Of a stretch of DNA of 64,000 nucleotides, positions 54,093-62,218 are shown piece after piece; the first letter of the stretch is position 1; every line of letters starts with the position of its first letter. Location: positions 1 to 64,000 of the forward strand of contig WOYV01000078.1 in NCBI GenBank assembly GCA_011620585.1. Reading direction: 5' to 3'. The stretch comes from Draconibacterium sp. (GTDB lineage Bacteria > Bacteroidota > Bacteroidia > Bacteroidales > Prolixibacteraceae). A program made the translations under genes and the position numbers. The notes beneath the pieces were generated by a model, which did not search any database, had not been told where the DNA came from, and saw nothing but the letters and a program-made list of their open reading frames with translations.

Positions 54093-54860
54093 TCAAGAAT
54101 TCTTTCGAATAAATAGTTCGTTCAAACCTTGTATCCCGTCGATTTCGGAGAGATCGCTCACTACAAAATCGGCTCCGTTTTCGGCCAGTTCTTTTTCATT
54201 ATTCTCGCGGGCAATTCCAAGCGTTAACCCAAATTTTCCTTTGGCACCTGCCTGAACTCCAGAGACAGCATCTTCCACAACAATCGATCTCGCGGGTGTC
54301 GATTCAAGCATCGCGCAGGCGCTTGTAAAAATATCAGGCTCAGGTTTTCCGTGCAAACCCAATTCAGCAGAAATAACCCCATCAACACGAGCTCCAAAAA
54401 CTGTAAGCAGGTTAACTGCCTTGAGCACCGGCGCGCAGTTTTTGCTCGACGAGGCCACTCCCAATTTTACTCCGGCTGCTTTTAATTCCTCAAGTAACCT
54501 GGATGTCGATTCATACACCTCAACGCCATCACGCGCAATTACTTCGTTAAAAGAATCATTTTTACGATTGCCCAACCCGCAGACTGTTTCTTTCCCGGCT
54601 TCATCCGATGGATCGCCAAACGGAAGCTGGATGTTTCGGGATTCGAGAAAAGAGGCAACCCCTTTGTAACGCGGCTTCCCGTCAACAAATGCGAGATAAT
54701 CGTTTTGCGTAAATTCAGTAAAAGTTTCATTTAATTCATCTGCCCGTTTTTTCAGGTATTCGTCGAACATTTTTTTCCACGCGGCCGTGTGCGTTAAAGC
54801 TGTTTTTGTAATTACACCATCCATGTCGAAAATCACTGCTTCAAATGCCAATTCTCCCAT
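54093..54860 (-). CDS. HAD hydrolase of the beta-phosphoglucomutase family
   Basis: This 255-residue protein has the HAD motif I FDMDGVITKTALTH, a helical cap (DEYLKKRADELNETF, then VDGKPRYKGVASFLESRNI), motif II GVASSSKN and motifs III/IV with KPEPDIF and VEDAVSGVQAGA. DMDGVI and the cap resemble beta-phosphoglucomutase family members that are fused to or neighbour GH65 enzymes. It could convert beta-glucose 1-phosphate from the GH65 maltose phosphorylase into glucose 6-phosphate, but it lies 36 kb from that gene and could be another sugar phosphatase. It is convergent with folK. Confidence 0.85.
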   Translation of the reverse strand: MGELAFEAVIFDMDGVITKTALTHTAAWKKMFDEYLKKRADELNETFTEFTQNDYLAFVDGKPRYKGVASFLESRNIQLPFGDPSDEAGKETVCGLGNRKNDSFNEVIARDGVEVYESTSRLLEELKAAGVKLGVASSSKNCAPVLKAVNLLTVFGARVDGVISAELGLHGKPEPDIFTSACAMLESTPARSIVVEDAVSGVQAGAKGKFGLTLGIARENNEKELAENGADFVVSDLSEIDGIQGLNELFIRKNS

Positions 54861-54947
54861 TTGGTTTTATCTGTTAATCCGGCGCAAAAATAACGTTTTC
54901 TTTTTCTTAATCCGGCAAACTCAATAAAACTGACATTTATCCTTTCA

Positions 54948-54974
54948 TTGAATAAACTAAACCAGGTAACTTAG
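54948..54974 (+). promoter_or_regulatory. Candidate promoter of the tna leader
   Basis: TTG (54948-54950), 16 bases, then TAACTTAG (54967-54974), one base off the -7 consensus. A transcript would start near 54981, ten bases before the small leader ORF. Confidence 0.35.
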
Positions 54975-54990
54975 CAGAAATTGATTTTTG

Positions 54991-55074
54991 ATGATCAAGT
55001 TTTGGATAGCCATATTTTTACATAACCGCAGCTTCCTGAATATCAAGAACAGGGACGCATTCGCGCATTGCTAA
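54991..55074 (+). CDS. Candidate tna leader peptide (27 residues)
   Basis: This small ORF begins with ATG and encodes MIKFWIAIFLHN, then RSFLNIKNRDAFAHC, before a stop 86 bases ahead of tnaA. It has a single Trp (residue 5), as does the TnaC regulatory peptide of gammaproteobacteria. It lacks TnaC's Trp-x3-Asp pattern and C-terminal Pro, so any similarity is positional only. It may also be untranslated. Confidence 0.3.
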   Translation: MIKFWIAIFLHNRSFLNIKNRDAFAHC

Positions 55075-55106
55075 GCGCTCAATTTTCTAATTATTAAATC
55101 TTTTCG

Positions 55107-55122
55107 TTTGCCACCTGGCAAA
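55107..55122. promoter_or_regulatory. Dyad TTTGCCA-CC-TGGCAAA upstream of tnaA
   Basis: A seven-base inverted repeat with a two-base centre lies 38 bases before the tnaA ATG. It is more likely a protein-binding site or attenuator element than a full terminator, because the T-rich stretch begins several bases later. Confidence 0.4.
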
Positions 55123-55160
55123 TAAGCAATTTTTCATTTTTAAATTTGAATATACCTGAC

Positions 55161-56543
55161 ATGGAAATCCCATTTGCAGAATCGTATAAAATAAAAATGG
55201 TGGAACCCATTTACCGAAGCGCCCGCGAGCAACGCCAACAATGGATTAAAGACGCCCGTTACAACTTGTTTAACCTGCGCAGCGAACAGGTTTACATCGA
55301 TTTGCTTACCGACAGTGGAACTGGTGCAATGAGCCACAATCAATGGGCAGCGTTGATGACCGGTGACGAAAGCTATGCCGGTTCTTCATCGTATTACAAC
55401 CTAAAAAACGCCATTCAAGAATTACTTGGTTTCGAACACTTTTTGCCAACACACCAGGGGCGGGCAGCCGAAAATGTACTCTTTTCGGTATGGGTAAAAA
55501 AAGGGAATGTGGTTCCCGGAAACAGTCATTTCGACACTACAAAAGGACATATTGAATTCCGCGACGCAAGTGCAATCGACTGCACCATTGACGAGGCTTT
55601 CGATACCGGGTCGCAACATCCGTTTAAAGGAAACCTCGATCTTTTAAAATTGGAAGAAGTTTACAAAAATCATCATCGGGAAGAAATTCCGATGGTCATT
55701 GTTACACTCACCTGCAACACATCCGGTGGTCAACCGGTTTCGATGCATAACCTGCGCGAAGTACACAAAATGTCGAATAAATATGGTATTCCGGTGGTTT
55801 TCGATTCGGCGCGATTTGCCGAAAATGCCTGGTTTATCAAAGAACGGGAACCCGGGTATGCTGATAAAAGTATCCGCCAAATAGTGACCGAAATGTTCTC
55901 GTATGCAGATGTTATGACCATGAGCAGTAAAAAAGACGGGATTGTAAATATCGGTGGTTTTATCGCCATGCGCGATAAGGAGCTTTTTAAGCAGTCTTCG
56001 GTTTTCAACATTATGTACGAAGGTTTTAATACTTACGGAGGAATGGCCGGACGAGATATGAACGCTCTTGCCGTTGGTTTACATGAAGTTACCACCGAGC
56101 ATTATCTCGAAACCCGCATCCGGCAGGTTGAATTCCTTGGTAATAAGTTGTTAACTTGGGGTATCCCGATTCAAAACCCTATTGGCGGACACGCAGTGTT
56201 TATCGATGCCAAACATTTTCTGGAATATGTGCCAAAAGAAGAGTTCGTTGCACAAACGCTGGCTATCGAGCTGTACCTCGAAGCCGGGGTTCGGGGAGTG
56301 GAAGTAGGAACTTTGCTGGCCGACCGTGATCCGCATACCAAAGAAAACCGTTATCCGAAGTTGGAAATGTTGCGGCTGGCGATTCCGCGACGCACCTATA
56401 CCAACAACCACATGGAAGTGGTGGCAGTTGCCTTGAAAAATATTTATGATAGAAGAGATTCAATACGACACGGGTATAAAATTGTGAGTGAGGCGCCAAT
56501 TATGCGTCATTTTTCAGTAGAGTTAGGCCCGGTAATTGCATAG
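55161..56543 (+). CDS. tnaA: Tryptophanase (beta-eliminating lyase)
   Basis: The ATG at 55161 is chosen over the TTG 15 bases upstream because MEIPFAESYKIK aligns with family N-termini. The 460-residue PLP enzyme has IDLLTDSGTGAMS, PTHQGRAAEN, VVFDSARFAENAWFIKERE and the PLP lysine in SSKKDG (Lys258). Where tyrosine phenol-lyase has the substrate Arg (MERG), this protein has Val382 (VEVG), as in tryptophanase (VEIG). It should split tryptophan to indole, pyruvate and ammonia. The short leader ORF and dyad upstream suggest regulated expression. It is followed by a strong terminator. Confidence 0.88.
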   Translation: MEIPFAESYKIKMVEPIYRSAREQRQQWIKDARYNLFNLRSEQVYIDLLTDSGTGAMSHNQWAALMTGDESYAGSSSYYNLKNAIQELLGFEHFLPTHQGRAAENVLFSVWVKKGNVVPGNSHFDTTKGHIEFRDASAIDCTIDEAFDTGSQHPFKGNLDLLKLEEVYKNHHREEIPMVIVTLTCNTSGGQPVSMHNLREVHKMSNKYGIPVVFDSARFAENAWFIKEREPGYADKSIRQIVTEMFSYADVMTMSSKKDGIVNIGGFIAMRDKELFKQSSVFNIMYEGFNTYGGMAGRDMNALAVGLHEVTTEHYLETRIRQVEFLGNKLLTWGIPIQNPIGGHAVFIDAKHFLEYVPKEEFVAQTLAIELYLEAGVRGVEVGTLLADRDPHTKENRYPKLEMLRLAIPRRTYTNNHMEVVAVALKNIYDRRDSIRHGYKIVSEAPIMRHFSVELGPVIA

Positions 56544-56550
56544 ATTTAAA

Positions 56551-56585
56551 GCCGGTACCGGATTCGCTGGTGCCGGTTTTTTATA
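56551..56585 (+). terminator. Terminator of tnaA
   Basis: CCGGTACC pairs with GGTGCCGG (one G-U) around a nine-base loop, followed by TTTTTT. It also lies at the end of the convergent regulator gene. Confidence 0.85.
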
Positions 56586-59103
56586 CTTTTTCAGAATATA
56601 TTCGGTTGAATTCCTCGAAGCGCATTCCAAATTTCTCTCCCATGCTTTTTTCATAGCGCGAACAAAACGACTCGAACTGGAACCTTGCCATGTGCAAATT
56701 ATTGGCTTTCTGCTGTGTCCAGATTTGAAGGTAAACCGCTTCTTCGCTAAGTTCGTCGTAATCCAGAATTCGATGTGCCACTCGTTCCACTTCCTTAAGT
56801 TTGTTTTCTTTTTGATAAAAGGAAGCTAGTTTCAACAGGTTGTCGATTACCTGGTTCCCAATGTAGCCGCGAATTTCATCGAGCCACTGCCAGTCGGTTC
56901 CTTTTAAAAGGCGCCCTTTTTTTACAAGGTGAAAGAAAATTTCGAGTTGTTCGCGTGTCATTCCTTCGCGGATCTGACATAAACTGAAGGCTTCAACATA
57001 ATCGCAATAGAACGTTCCGCTGGTTTTAAACTGAAGATAACCATTGTTCGAAATTACTTCAACGCTGTCGAAAACCGCCAGTAATTTTCGGAGTTTATTT
57101 AAAGTTACAGCACGGTTATTAGCCACTTTGTTTGATGGGATCCCTGCCCAAAGCGTGGAATCAACATCGGCAATTGCAGCGCCCAGTCCGTTTCGCAATG
57201 TTTGTACCATTGTAAAAACCAGTAGTTCTTTCACCTTGGGGGTAAACAGTCCCGAGATATCTTTTTCATCCCGATCAGTTGCTCTAAATTCTCCAAAAAT
57301 TTGAATCTGATTTTTGCTGGCTTTGATTTTTTGTGGCAATTCAAAGGATCGCTTTTTGCTTTTCCTTTTTCTGAAAAAGACCCAGATAATTAACACTGAA
57401 AGCAAAAGCAACAAAAGGGCCACAATCAGAATCAGCGTATTTCTGGATAAAATCGGACTATTTTCTTCTTTGTTAATAGTTTGAATACCCTCGTCGAGGT
57501 AAAGCCGGTTAATCTCCTCATTGCCAAGTGGACGATTCCATATGTACAGGTTGTCGATGTAACCACGCAAACTGGCACCTGCCGATAGGGCGCTTCCAAG
57601 GTGCAAAACACTGGTGCCTGAATACGGCGGATGTCCATCTGATCCTCCTACATACTTGCCATTAAGGAAGATAGCCTGCTGGCCTGTTTCGATGATATAG
57701 CGCCAGGTTAGATGGTACCAGATGTTGTTTTTAAGAATTTCCTCCGACATATAATCGTTGGCCCACAATCCAAAATACGGATGCCCCGAGCGCAAAATCA
57801 AGTGCAGGCCCCGGCGATAACCCTGTTCATCGTTTCCCAGAATTGCATTGTCGCCAAACTCAGGAATATCGGTAAATTTAACAAAGCAAGTTACGGTGAA
57901 ACTGCTATTCGGGAACCCATATTGACTGGGATCACCCAATACAACACTAGCATTTTCCGGTAGTTTGAGAACCAGCCCACGATCAATATCTTCGCTAAAA
58001 GAAAATTTTGTTCCTTCGAAACTTTGTTCGGGATGAACGATGTCGAAAATAGTTCCGTCGAAATGAAAACCAGCGGTTAACCCTTCGCTTAAATTAAGCG
58101 AATTGGCAACAATCGTAAACTCTTCAGGCATCGACATCTCGGATGTGATAATCAATTGTGACGGGGTCATGCTGTACCCCGGGGCAAACGGGGTAAGTAT
58201 GATTTCTTCTCCCCCACGAATCGGAAAACTAAATTTACCTCCTGTTAACAGAATATCAGGATTTTTCCAGTAAACGCGTTCAAGGTTTTTTCCTGGTGTG
58301 CGCACCAATCCTGTTACTTGATTAAAAGAGTTGAGTTGGTCGTCGATAAAATTGAAGCTGTAAACCGTATTTCCAACTGAAATAAAATTAGGCCTTTTCC
58401 CATATTTTGTCCAGCTGTCGAGCAAAAAATTCACATAATCAGGAACCATAAAAATTCCAAGTTGGTTCGAAGAATTCCCGGTTGGGAGGTGTTCAAAGTC
58501 ATTGATCTTAAACAGTTCCTTATTAATGTTTGATCCATTACTCAGAATAACCGAATTTGGCGTTATCTGGCTGGCTGAGATTTGAAGTGCATAATTGTCG
58601 ATTGGATGCAATATGCGGCTTTCGTTTGTGATTTTGCCTTGTACAAAAAAGATTACCCTCCGGTCGGCTTGTACCAAATATTCAGTGGATGGCCAGGTTT
58701 CTCCCTGGGGTAGAAAAAAAATCCGTTTCGAAAGCGGCGAATCATTTATAATAGAATCGAGAAAATGGATGTTCCCCGAGTAATTAATAAAAACAGGTAG
58801 GATTTTGGACTCATTGGCTTCAATAATTTCTTCAATTTTATTAAGTATTTCGGAAAAGCGATAAGCCGTGTTGTGCAGAATGGCATGATCTCCTGCACTG
58901 TCGATATCCAGTTCTATGGCCACCCAGTCGTTCTCGTTGATAAAGTTCCAAAATCGGGTTCCTGTATATTCTCCGGGAGTTACGTGTGCAACGACAAACG
59001 TCCTGTCAGAAAAGTCGTTGGCCAACAGCCCTGCAGATGAAAAGATGATCAACAAAACCAGGAAGAAGGTTTGTACGCTACTTTTTTTTATAACACGGCA
59101 CAT
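56581..59103 (-). CDS. Membrane-spanning sensor/regulator: PI-PLC-like and LamG-like outside, SARP-like winged helix plus BTAD inside
   Basis: This 840-residue protein has a signal peptide, an N-terminal region (about 30-330) that recalls a degenerate PI-PLC X barrel (ELDIDSAGDHAILHN), a LamG/concanavalin-like domain (about 365-530; FHFDGTIFD, NNIWYHLTWRY, GYIDNLYIWNRPL), one transmembrane helix (about 555-577) and a positive stop-transfer. The cytoplasmic part has a winged helix (IQIFGEFRATD to NNRAVTLNKLRKLL, about 598-693), then a BTAD-like helical end with TPR pattern (VERVAHRILDYDELSEEAV). SARP-type activators use this pair to bind direct repeats. It is divergent from the cytochrome-SUMF1 operon, which it probably controls. 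The sensed ligand is unknown; a glycan is possible. Confidence 0.8.
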   Translation of the reverse strand: MCRVIKKSSVQTFFLVLLIIFSSAGLLANDFSDRTFVVAHVTPGEYTGTRFWNFINENDWVAIELDIDSAGDHAILHNTAYRFSEILNKIEEIIEANESKILPVFINYSGNIHFLDSIINDSPLSKRIFFLPQGETWPSTEYLVQADRRVIFFVQGKITNESRILHPIDNYALQISASQITPNSVILSNGSNINKELFKINDFEHLPTGNSSNQLGIFMVPDYVNFLLDSWTKYGKRPNFISVGNTVYSFNFIDDQLNSFNQVTGLVRTPGKNLERVYWKNPDILLTGGKFSFPIRGGEEIILTPFAPGYSMTPSQLIITSEMSMPEEFTIVANSLNLSEGLTAGFHFDGTIFDIVHPEQSFEGTKFSFSEDIDRGLVLKLPENASVVLGDPSQYGFPNSSFTVTCFVKFTDIPEFGDNAILGNDEQGYRRGLHLILRSGHPYFGLWANDYMSEEILKNNIWYHLTWRYIIETGQQAIFLNGKYVGGSDGHPPYSGTSVLHLGSALSAGASLRGYIDNLYIWNRPLGNEEINRLYLDEGIQTINKEENSPILSRNTLILIVALLLLLLSVLIIWVFFRKRKSKKRSFELPQKIKASKNQIQIFGEFRATDRDEKDISGLFTPKVKELLVFTMVQTLRNGLGAAIADVDSTLWAGIPSNKVANNRAVTLNKLRKLLAVFDSVEVISNNGYLQFKTSGTFYCDYVEAFSLCQIREGMTREQLEIFFHLVKKGRLLKGTDWQWLDEIRGYIGNQVIDNLLKLASFYQKENKLKEVERVAHRILDYDELSEEAVYLQIWTQQKANNLHMARFQFESFCSRYEKSMGEKFGMRFEEFNRIYSEKV

Positions 59104-59223
59104 AAATTAAGTTATCAACAGGCTTAATTTTCTATTATTTTCTGTTCAAATATATAAAAACAAGTAGTATTAAAAATTATTTTCAATAAATATTTATTTT
59201 TATGAACTTCTTTTTATCCAGTT

Positions 59224-59264
59224 AATTAAGAAAAAAATTAAGATTAAATTAAGTGTTTAATAAG
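59224..59264 (+). promoter_or_regulatory. Tandem AATTAAG heptamers, candidate SARP-like operator
   Basis: Three exact copies start at 59224, 59236 and 59247, 12 and 11 bases apart. A degenerate TAATAAG starts at 59258, 11 bases further. Direct heptamers at about one helical turn are the known binding pattern of SARP-family proteins. The partner is inferred to be the divergent regulator. Confidence 0.5.
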
Positions 59265-59297
59265 CAGGTGTTACTTCAACTGTTAATGGGTAGCTAA

Positions 59298-59311
59298 TTA
59301 CGCGCGCGTAA
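59298..59311. promoter_or_regulatory. Perfect palindrome TTACGCGCGCGTAA
   Basis: This 14-bp perfect palindrome in otherwise AT-rich DNA ends 26 bases ahead of the start of the cytochrome-SUMF1 gene. The position suits an operator or a leader RNA element. The binding factor is unknown. Confidence 0.45.
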
Positions 59312-59337
59312 ACTTGTGGCTCTAATTAGGATCCAGA

Positions 59338-60879
59338 ATGACGGATAAAACGATTAAACGAAAACACTATTTGTTGTTTACTGCGGGAGGATTAAGTGTT
59401 ATTCTCTTTTTGCTGCTGTTCAATAAAACAGTTCATTATACCTCTACCAACGAATTTTGTAATTCCTGCCATGTGCATCCGCATGCCGAGGCAAGCTGGC
59501 GTTTATCAACGCACCATAATACGTCAAGCGGAGTTTCTGTAAATTGTGTGGATTGTCACTTGCCGGCTGAAGACAACACAGCCCGTTTTCTCACCCGAAA
59601 AGCATATCATGGGTTTCACGATTTGTATGCTTACATGACCATGGATACTGAAGCGATTGATTGGGAAGCTAAACGTACAACAGAAGCTGCCCGGCGCTTT
59701 GTTTATGAAGACGGTTGTTTGAAGTGCCATACCAATATGTTTCCTGCAACCCTCAGCCCCAAAGGTAGCGAGCAACACATCAAATACATTCGCGATCCCG
59801 AAAACAGTTCATGTATACAGTGTCATCACGGTGTTGGGCACTACCGGGGCGAAACCGTCGGATTTGCTGATGAAGAAGAGAATGCTGGCCCAAAAGAGAT
59901 TTACAAGGAATTAACCGAAGTAAAGGAATTTAAAAACTTTACAGAAAAGTTACCGGGCACAGCAGTTGCATTTAAAATGATTGCCATTCCAGGTGGGCAA
60001 TTTAAAATGGGAAGCCCTGCCGATGAAGCGTATCGCCGAACAGACGAAGGCCCGGTGCGTGAAGTGGAAATAAATAATTTCTGGATGGCAGAAATAGAAG
60101 TTTCATGGGACGAATACCTTGCTTTTTTCACAGCAACCAGTTCGCAGGGGCGCAAGGAAGCTGTTGAGGAAGAAGTGGAAACCGATGCTGTTTCGGGAGC
60201 TACACCTCCTTGGGGCGCTCCTGACCAGGGATGGGGAAAGGGCAGCCGCCCAGCCATTACCATGAGTCATCACGCCGCAGAAACCTATTGTAGATGGTTA
60301 AGTCAGGTTACCGGAAGAAAGTATCGCTTGCCTACCGAAGCCGAATGGGAATATGCAGCACGCGGAGGCACTGAAACACCCTATTTCTTCGAAGGTTCGC
60401 CAAAAGATTACGAAGCCGGTGGTTTTTTCAAAAAGCTGTTTGGAACAAATACCGATACACTTGATACCTATGCAATTTACCAGGGAAACAGTCCAGACAA
60501 AACCCAGGAACCTGCAAAGGTTAAACCCAATCCGTTTGGATTAAAAAATATGTTGGGCAACGTGTCTGAATTCTGTTCCGATTATTACGATCCGCAAGTT
60601 TATCGGAAATATCCTTCGGGTGTGGTGAAAAATCCGCGTGGGCCACGCAGTGGTAGAGAGCATGTGGTGAGAGGAGGATCTTTCCTCAATTCGCCAAAAG
60701 ACCTTCGTGCAGCACGCCGCGATTACACAAGAACCACCGACTGGCTGGTTACTGATCCCCAGATTCCGAAAAGTATCTGGTGGTATTCTGATGTTAAAAG
60801 TGTTGGATTCAGGGTAGTGTGCGAATACGACCCTGACGGCCTTGGAAATGAGAAAAATAAAACAAACGACAATGAATAA
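59338..60879 (+). CDS. NrfH-type tetraheme cytochrome c fused to a SUMF1/formylglycine-generating-enzyme fold
   Basis: This 513-residue protein has a membrane anchor (about 11-29) and four CxxCH haem sites at 41-45, 70-74, 127-131 and 159-163, in the NapC/NirT/NrfH layout (FCNSCHVHP, NCVDCHLP, GCLKCHTNM, SCIQCHHG). NrfH proteins take electrons from quinol. The CxxCHxM methionine of NrfH is a histidine here. From about residue 211 a SUMF1/EgtB/PvdO fold follows (MIAIPGGQFKMGS, TYCRWLSQVTGRKYRLPTEAEWEYAARGG, GNVSEFCSD, RGGSF). The FGE catalytic Cys pair is replaced by Asn451 and Leu456, so it is not a standard sulfatase activator. It is cotranscribed with the oxidoreductase that follows. Confidence 0.9.
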   Translation: MTDKTIKRKHYLLFTAGGLSVILFLLLFNKTVHYTSTNEFCNSCHVHPHAEASWRLSTHHNTSSGVSVNCVDCHLPAEDNTARFLTRKAYHGFHDLYAYMTMDTEAIDWEAKRTTEAARRFVYEDGCLKCHTNMFPATLSPKGSEQHIKYIRDPENSSCIQCHHGVGHYRGETVGFADEEENAGPKEIYKELTEVKEFKNFTEKLPGTAVAFKMIAIPGGQFKMGSPADEAYRRTDEGPVREVEINNFWMAEIEVSWDEYLAFFTATSSQGRKEAVEEEVETDAVSGATPPWGAPDQGWGKGSRPAITMSHHAAETYCRWLSQVTGRKYRLPTEAEWEYAARGGTETPYFFEGSPKDYEAGGFFKKLFGTNTDTLDTYAIYQGNSPDKTQEPAKVKPNPFGLKNMLGNVSEFCSDYYDPQVYRKYPSGVVKNPRGPRSGREHVVRGGSFLNSPKDLRAARRDYTRTTDWLVTDPQIPKSIWWYSDVKSVGFRVVCEYDPDGLGNEKNKTNDNE

Positions 60880-62212
60880 AAATCAACTATCGCGCAGAAA
60901 TTTTCTTGAAAGATCGGCACTTATCGGAGCTGCAGGAGTGATCGGAATGAGCGCTCTCAGTTCATGTTCGAAATCGGGGAAAGAAATAGATTACGAATTT
61001 CCACCTTTACTCGATCAGGCGCCCGACGGCAAAAAACTAAAAGCCGGGCTGGTTGGATGCGGAAACCGCGGGACCGGGGCAGCGCTGAATTTTCTGGCTG
61101 CGGGCCACGATCTGCATTTGGTAGCATTGGCCGACGTTTTTGAAGACAAAGTTTGGGACTCGCGCGATAAATTGTTAAAACAACGGGTAGATGTTCCAAA
61201 GGAAAATTGTTTCTGGGGTTTCGATGCTTACCAACGCTTGCTCGATCTGGATATTGACATTGTAATTTTAGCTACTCCGCCACATTTCAGGCCCCTGCAT
61301 TTCGATGCCGCTGTGCAGGCAAAAAAGCATGTTTTTCTCGAAAAACCTGTGTGTGTTGATCCGGTGGGAGCAAGACAAATTATGGCTACTGCAAAAAAGG
61401 CTGAAAACCTCGGACTTACCGTGATTACCGGAACACAGCGACGTCATCAGCGCGATTATCTCGAAACGTACAAACAAGTTGCAGGGGGGGCCATTGGCGA
61501 ACTGAAATCGGCAAAAGCCTATTGGTTACAATCGCACGTTTGGTTCCGTACCCGCGAAGAAGGCTGGAGCGACATGGAATACATGCTTCGTAACTGGAAC
61601 AACTTCTGCTGGCTTTCTGGCGATCACATTCTGGATACGCACGTGCACAACATCGATATTATTAACTGGTTTATGGGGAAACACCCTGAAGAAGCAATAG
61701 GGTTTGGTGGTCGTGCTCACCGTTTAACCGGCGACCAGTACGATTTTTTCAGTATCGATTTTGATTTTGGAAACGGAATCTTCTCACACAGTTTCTCGCG
61801 GCAGGTTGATGGCTGTGCCAATCAGCTCGGCGAAGTGATTATGGGGACCGAAGGTTACACCAACTGTAAAAATACGATCTATAATTTCGATGGTTCGGTT
61901 AAATGGACTTATGAATATCCGAAAGACGAAAATGGAAAATCAACTGGCGTTGTGAAAGTTTCGCCTTACGTTCAGGAGCATATTCATCTTGTAACATCTA
62001 TCCGCACCAATAAGCCGGTGGTAGAAGCTGAACGAACAGCCATTTCGACATTAACGGCAATTATGGGAAGAACTTCGGCTTACACCGGGCAAAAAGTAAC
62101 CTGGGAAGAAATGATGACCTCGACCGAAAGACTCGGGCCAACGGTTTATGAAATGGGTCCTGTCGACATGGAGTTTCCGGTGCCGGTTCCCGGAACAGCA
62201 CACAAAGCATAA
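60872..62212 (+). CDS. Tat-exported Gfo/Idh/MocA-family oxidoreductase
   Basis: The ATG at 60872 overlaps the end of the preceding gene by eight bases and gives a Tat signal (SRRNFL at 7-12, followed by a hydrophobic stretch). A possible lipobox (ALSSC) follows, so it may be a Tat lipoprotein. It has a Rossmann motif GLVGCGNRGTGA (about 59-70), the catalytic Lys in LEKPVCVDP (EKP 157-159) and HILDTHVHNIDIINWFMG in the substrate domain. Family members oxidise sugars with a bound NAD(P). Export with a bound cofactor, next to a membrane cytochrome c, points to redox chemistry in the periplasm. The substrate is unknown. Confidence 0.93.
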   Translation: MNKNQLSRRNFLERSALIGAAGVIGMSALSSCSKSGKEIDYEFPPLLDQAPDGKKLKAGLVGCGNRGTGAALNFLAAGHDLHLVALADVFEDKVWDSRDKLLKQRVDVPKENCFWGFDAYQRLLDLDIDIVILATPPHFRPLHFDAAVQAKKHVFLEKPVCVDPVGARQIMATAKKAENLGLTVITGTQRRHQRDYLETYKQVAGGAIGELKSAKAYWLQSHVWFRTREEGWSDMEYMLRNWNNFCWLSGDHILDTHVHNIDIINWFMGKHPEEAIGFGGRAHRLTGDQYDFFSIDFDFGNGIFSHSFSRQVDGCANQLGEVIMGTEGYTNCKNTIYNFDGSVKWTYEYPKDENGKSTGVVKVSPYVQEHIHLVTSIRTNKPVVEAERTAISTLTAIMGRTSAYTGQKVTWEEMMTSTERLGPTVYEMGPVDMEFPVPVPGTAHKA

Positions 62213-62218
62213 AAACGA

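Larger units (their letters stand above)
54861..55160. other. Leader region of tnaA
   Basis: This 300-base gap holds a candidate promoter (54948-54974), a 27-codon ORF (54991-55074) and a dyad TTTGCCA-CC-TGGCAAA (55107-55122). These sit in the order expected of a tna-type leader, but homology is not established. Confidence 0.5.
59104..59337. other. Divergent promoter region with repeated heptamers
   Basis: This is a 234-base, very AT-rich gap. AATTAAG occurs at 59105-59111, 59224-59230, 59236-59242 and 59247-59253, and its reverse CTTAATT at 59123-59129. A perfect 14-bp palindrome follows at 59298-59311. No gene is present. Confidence 0.65.

Noticed and set aside
55161-56543. Tyrosine phenol-lyase
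   Set aside because: The substrate Arg of phenol-lyases is Val here (VEVG), and the surrounding segments match tryptophanase better, although part of the PLP region (VNIGG) resembles phenol-lyase.
59338-60879. Annotation of the SUMF1 part as a sulfatase-activating enzyme
   Set aside because: The two catalytic cysteines of true formylglycine-generating enzymes are replaced, and no sulfatase gene is present in the window.
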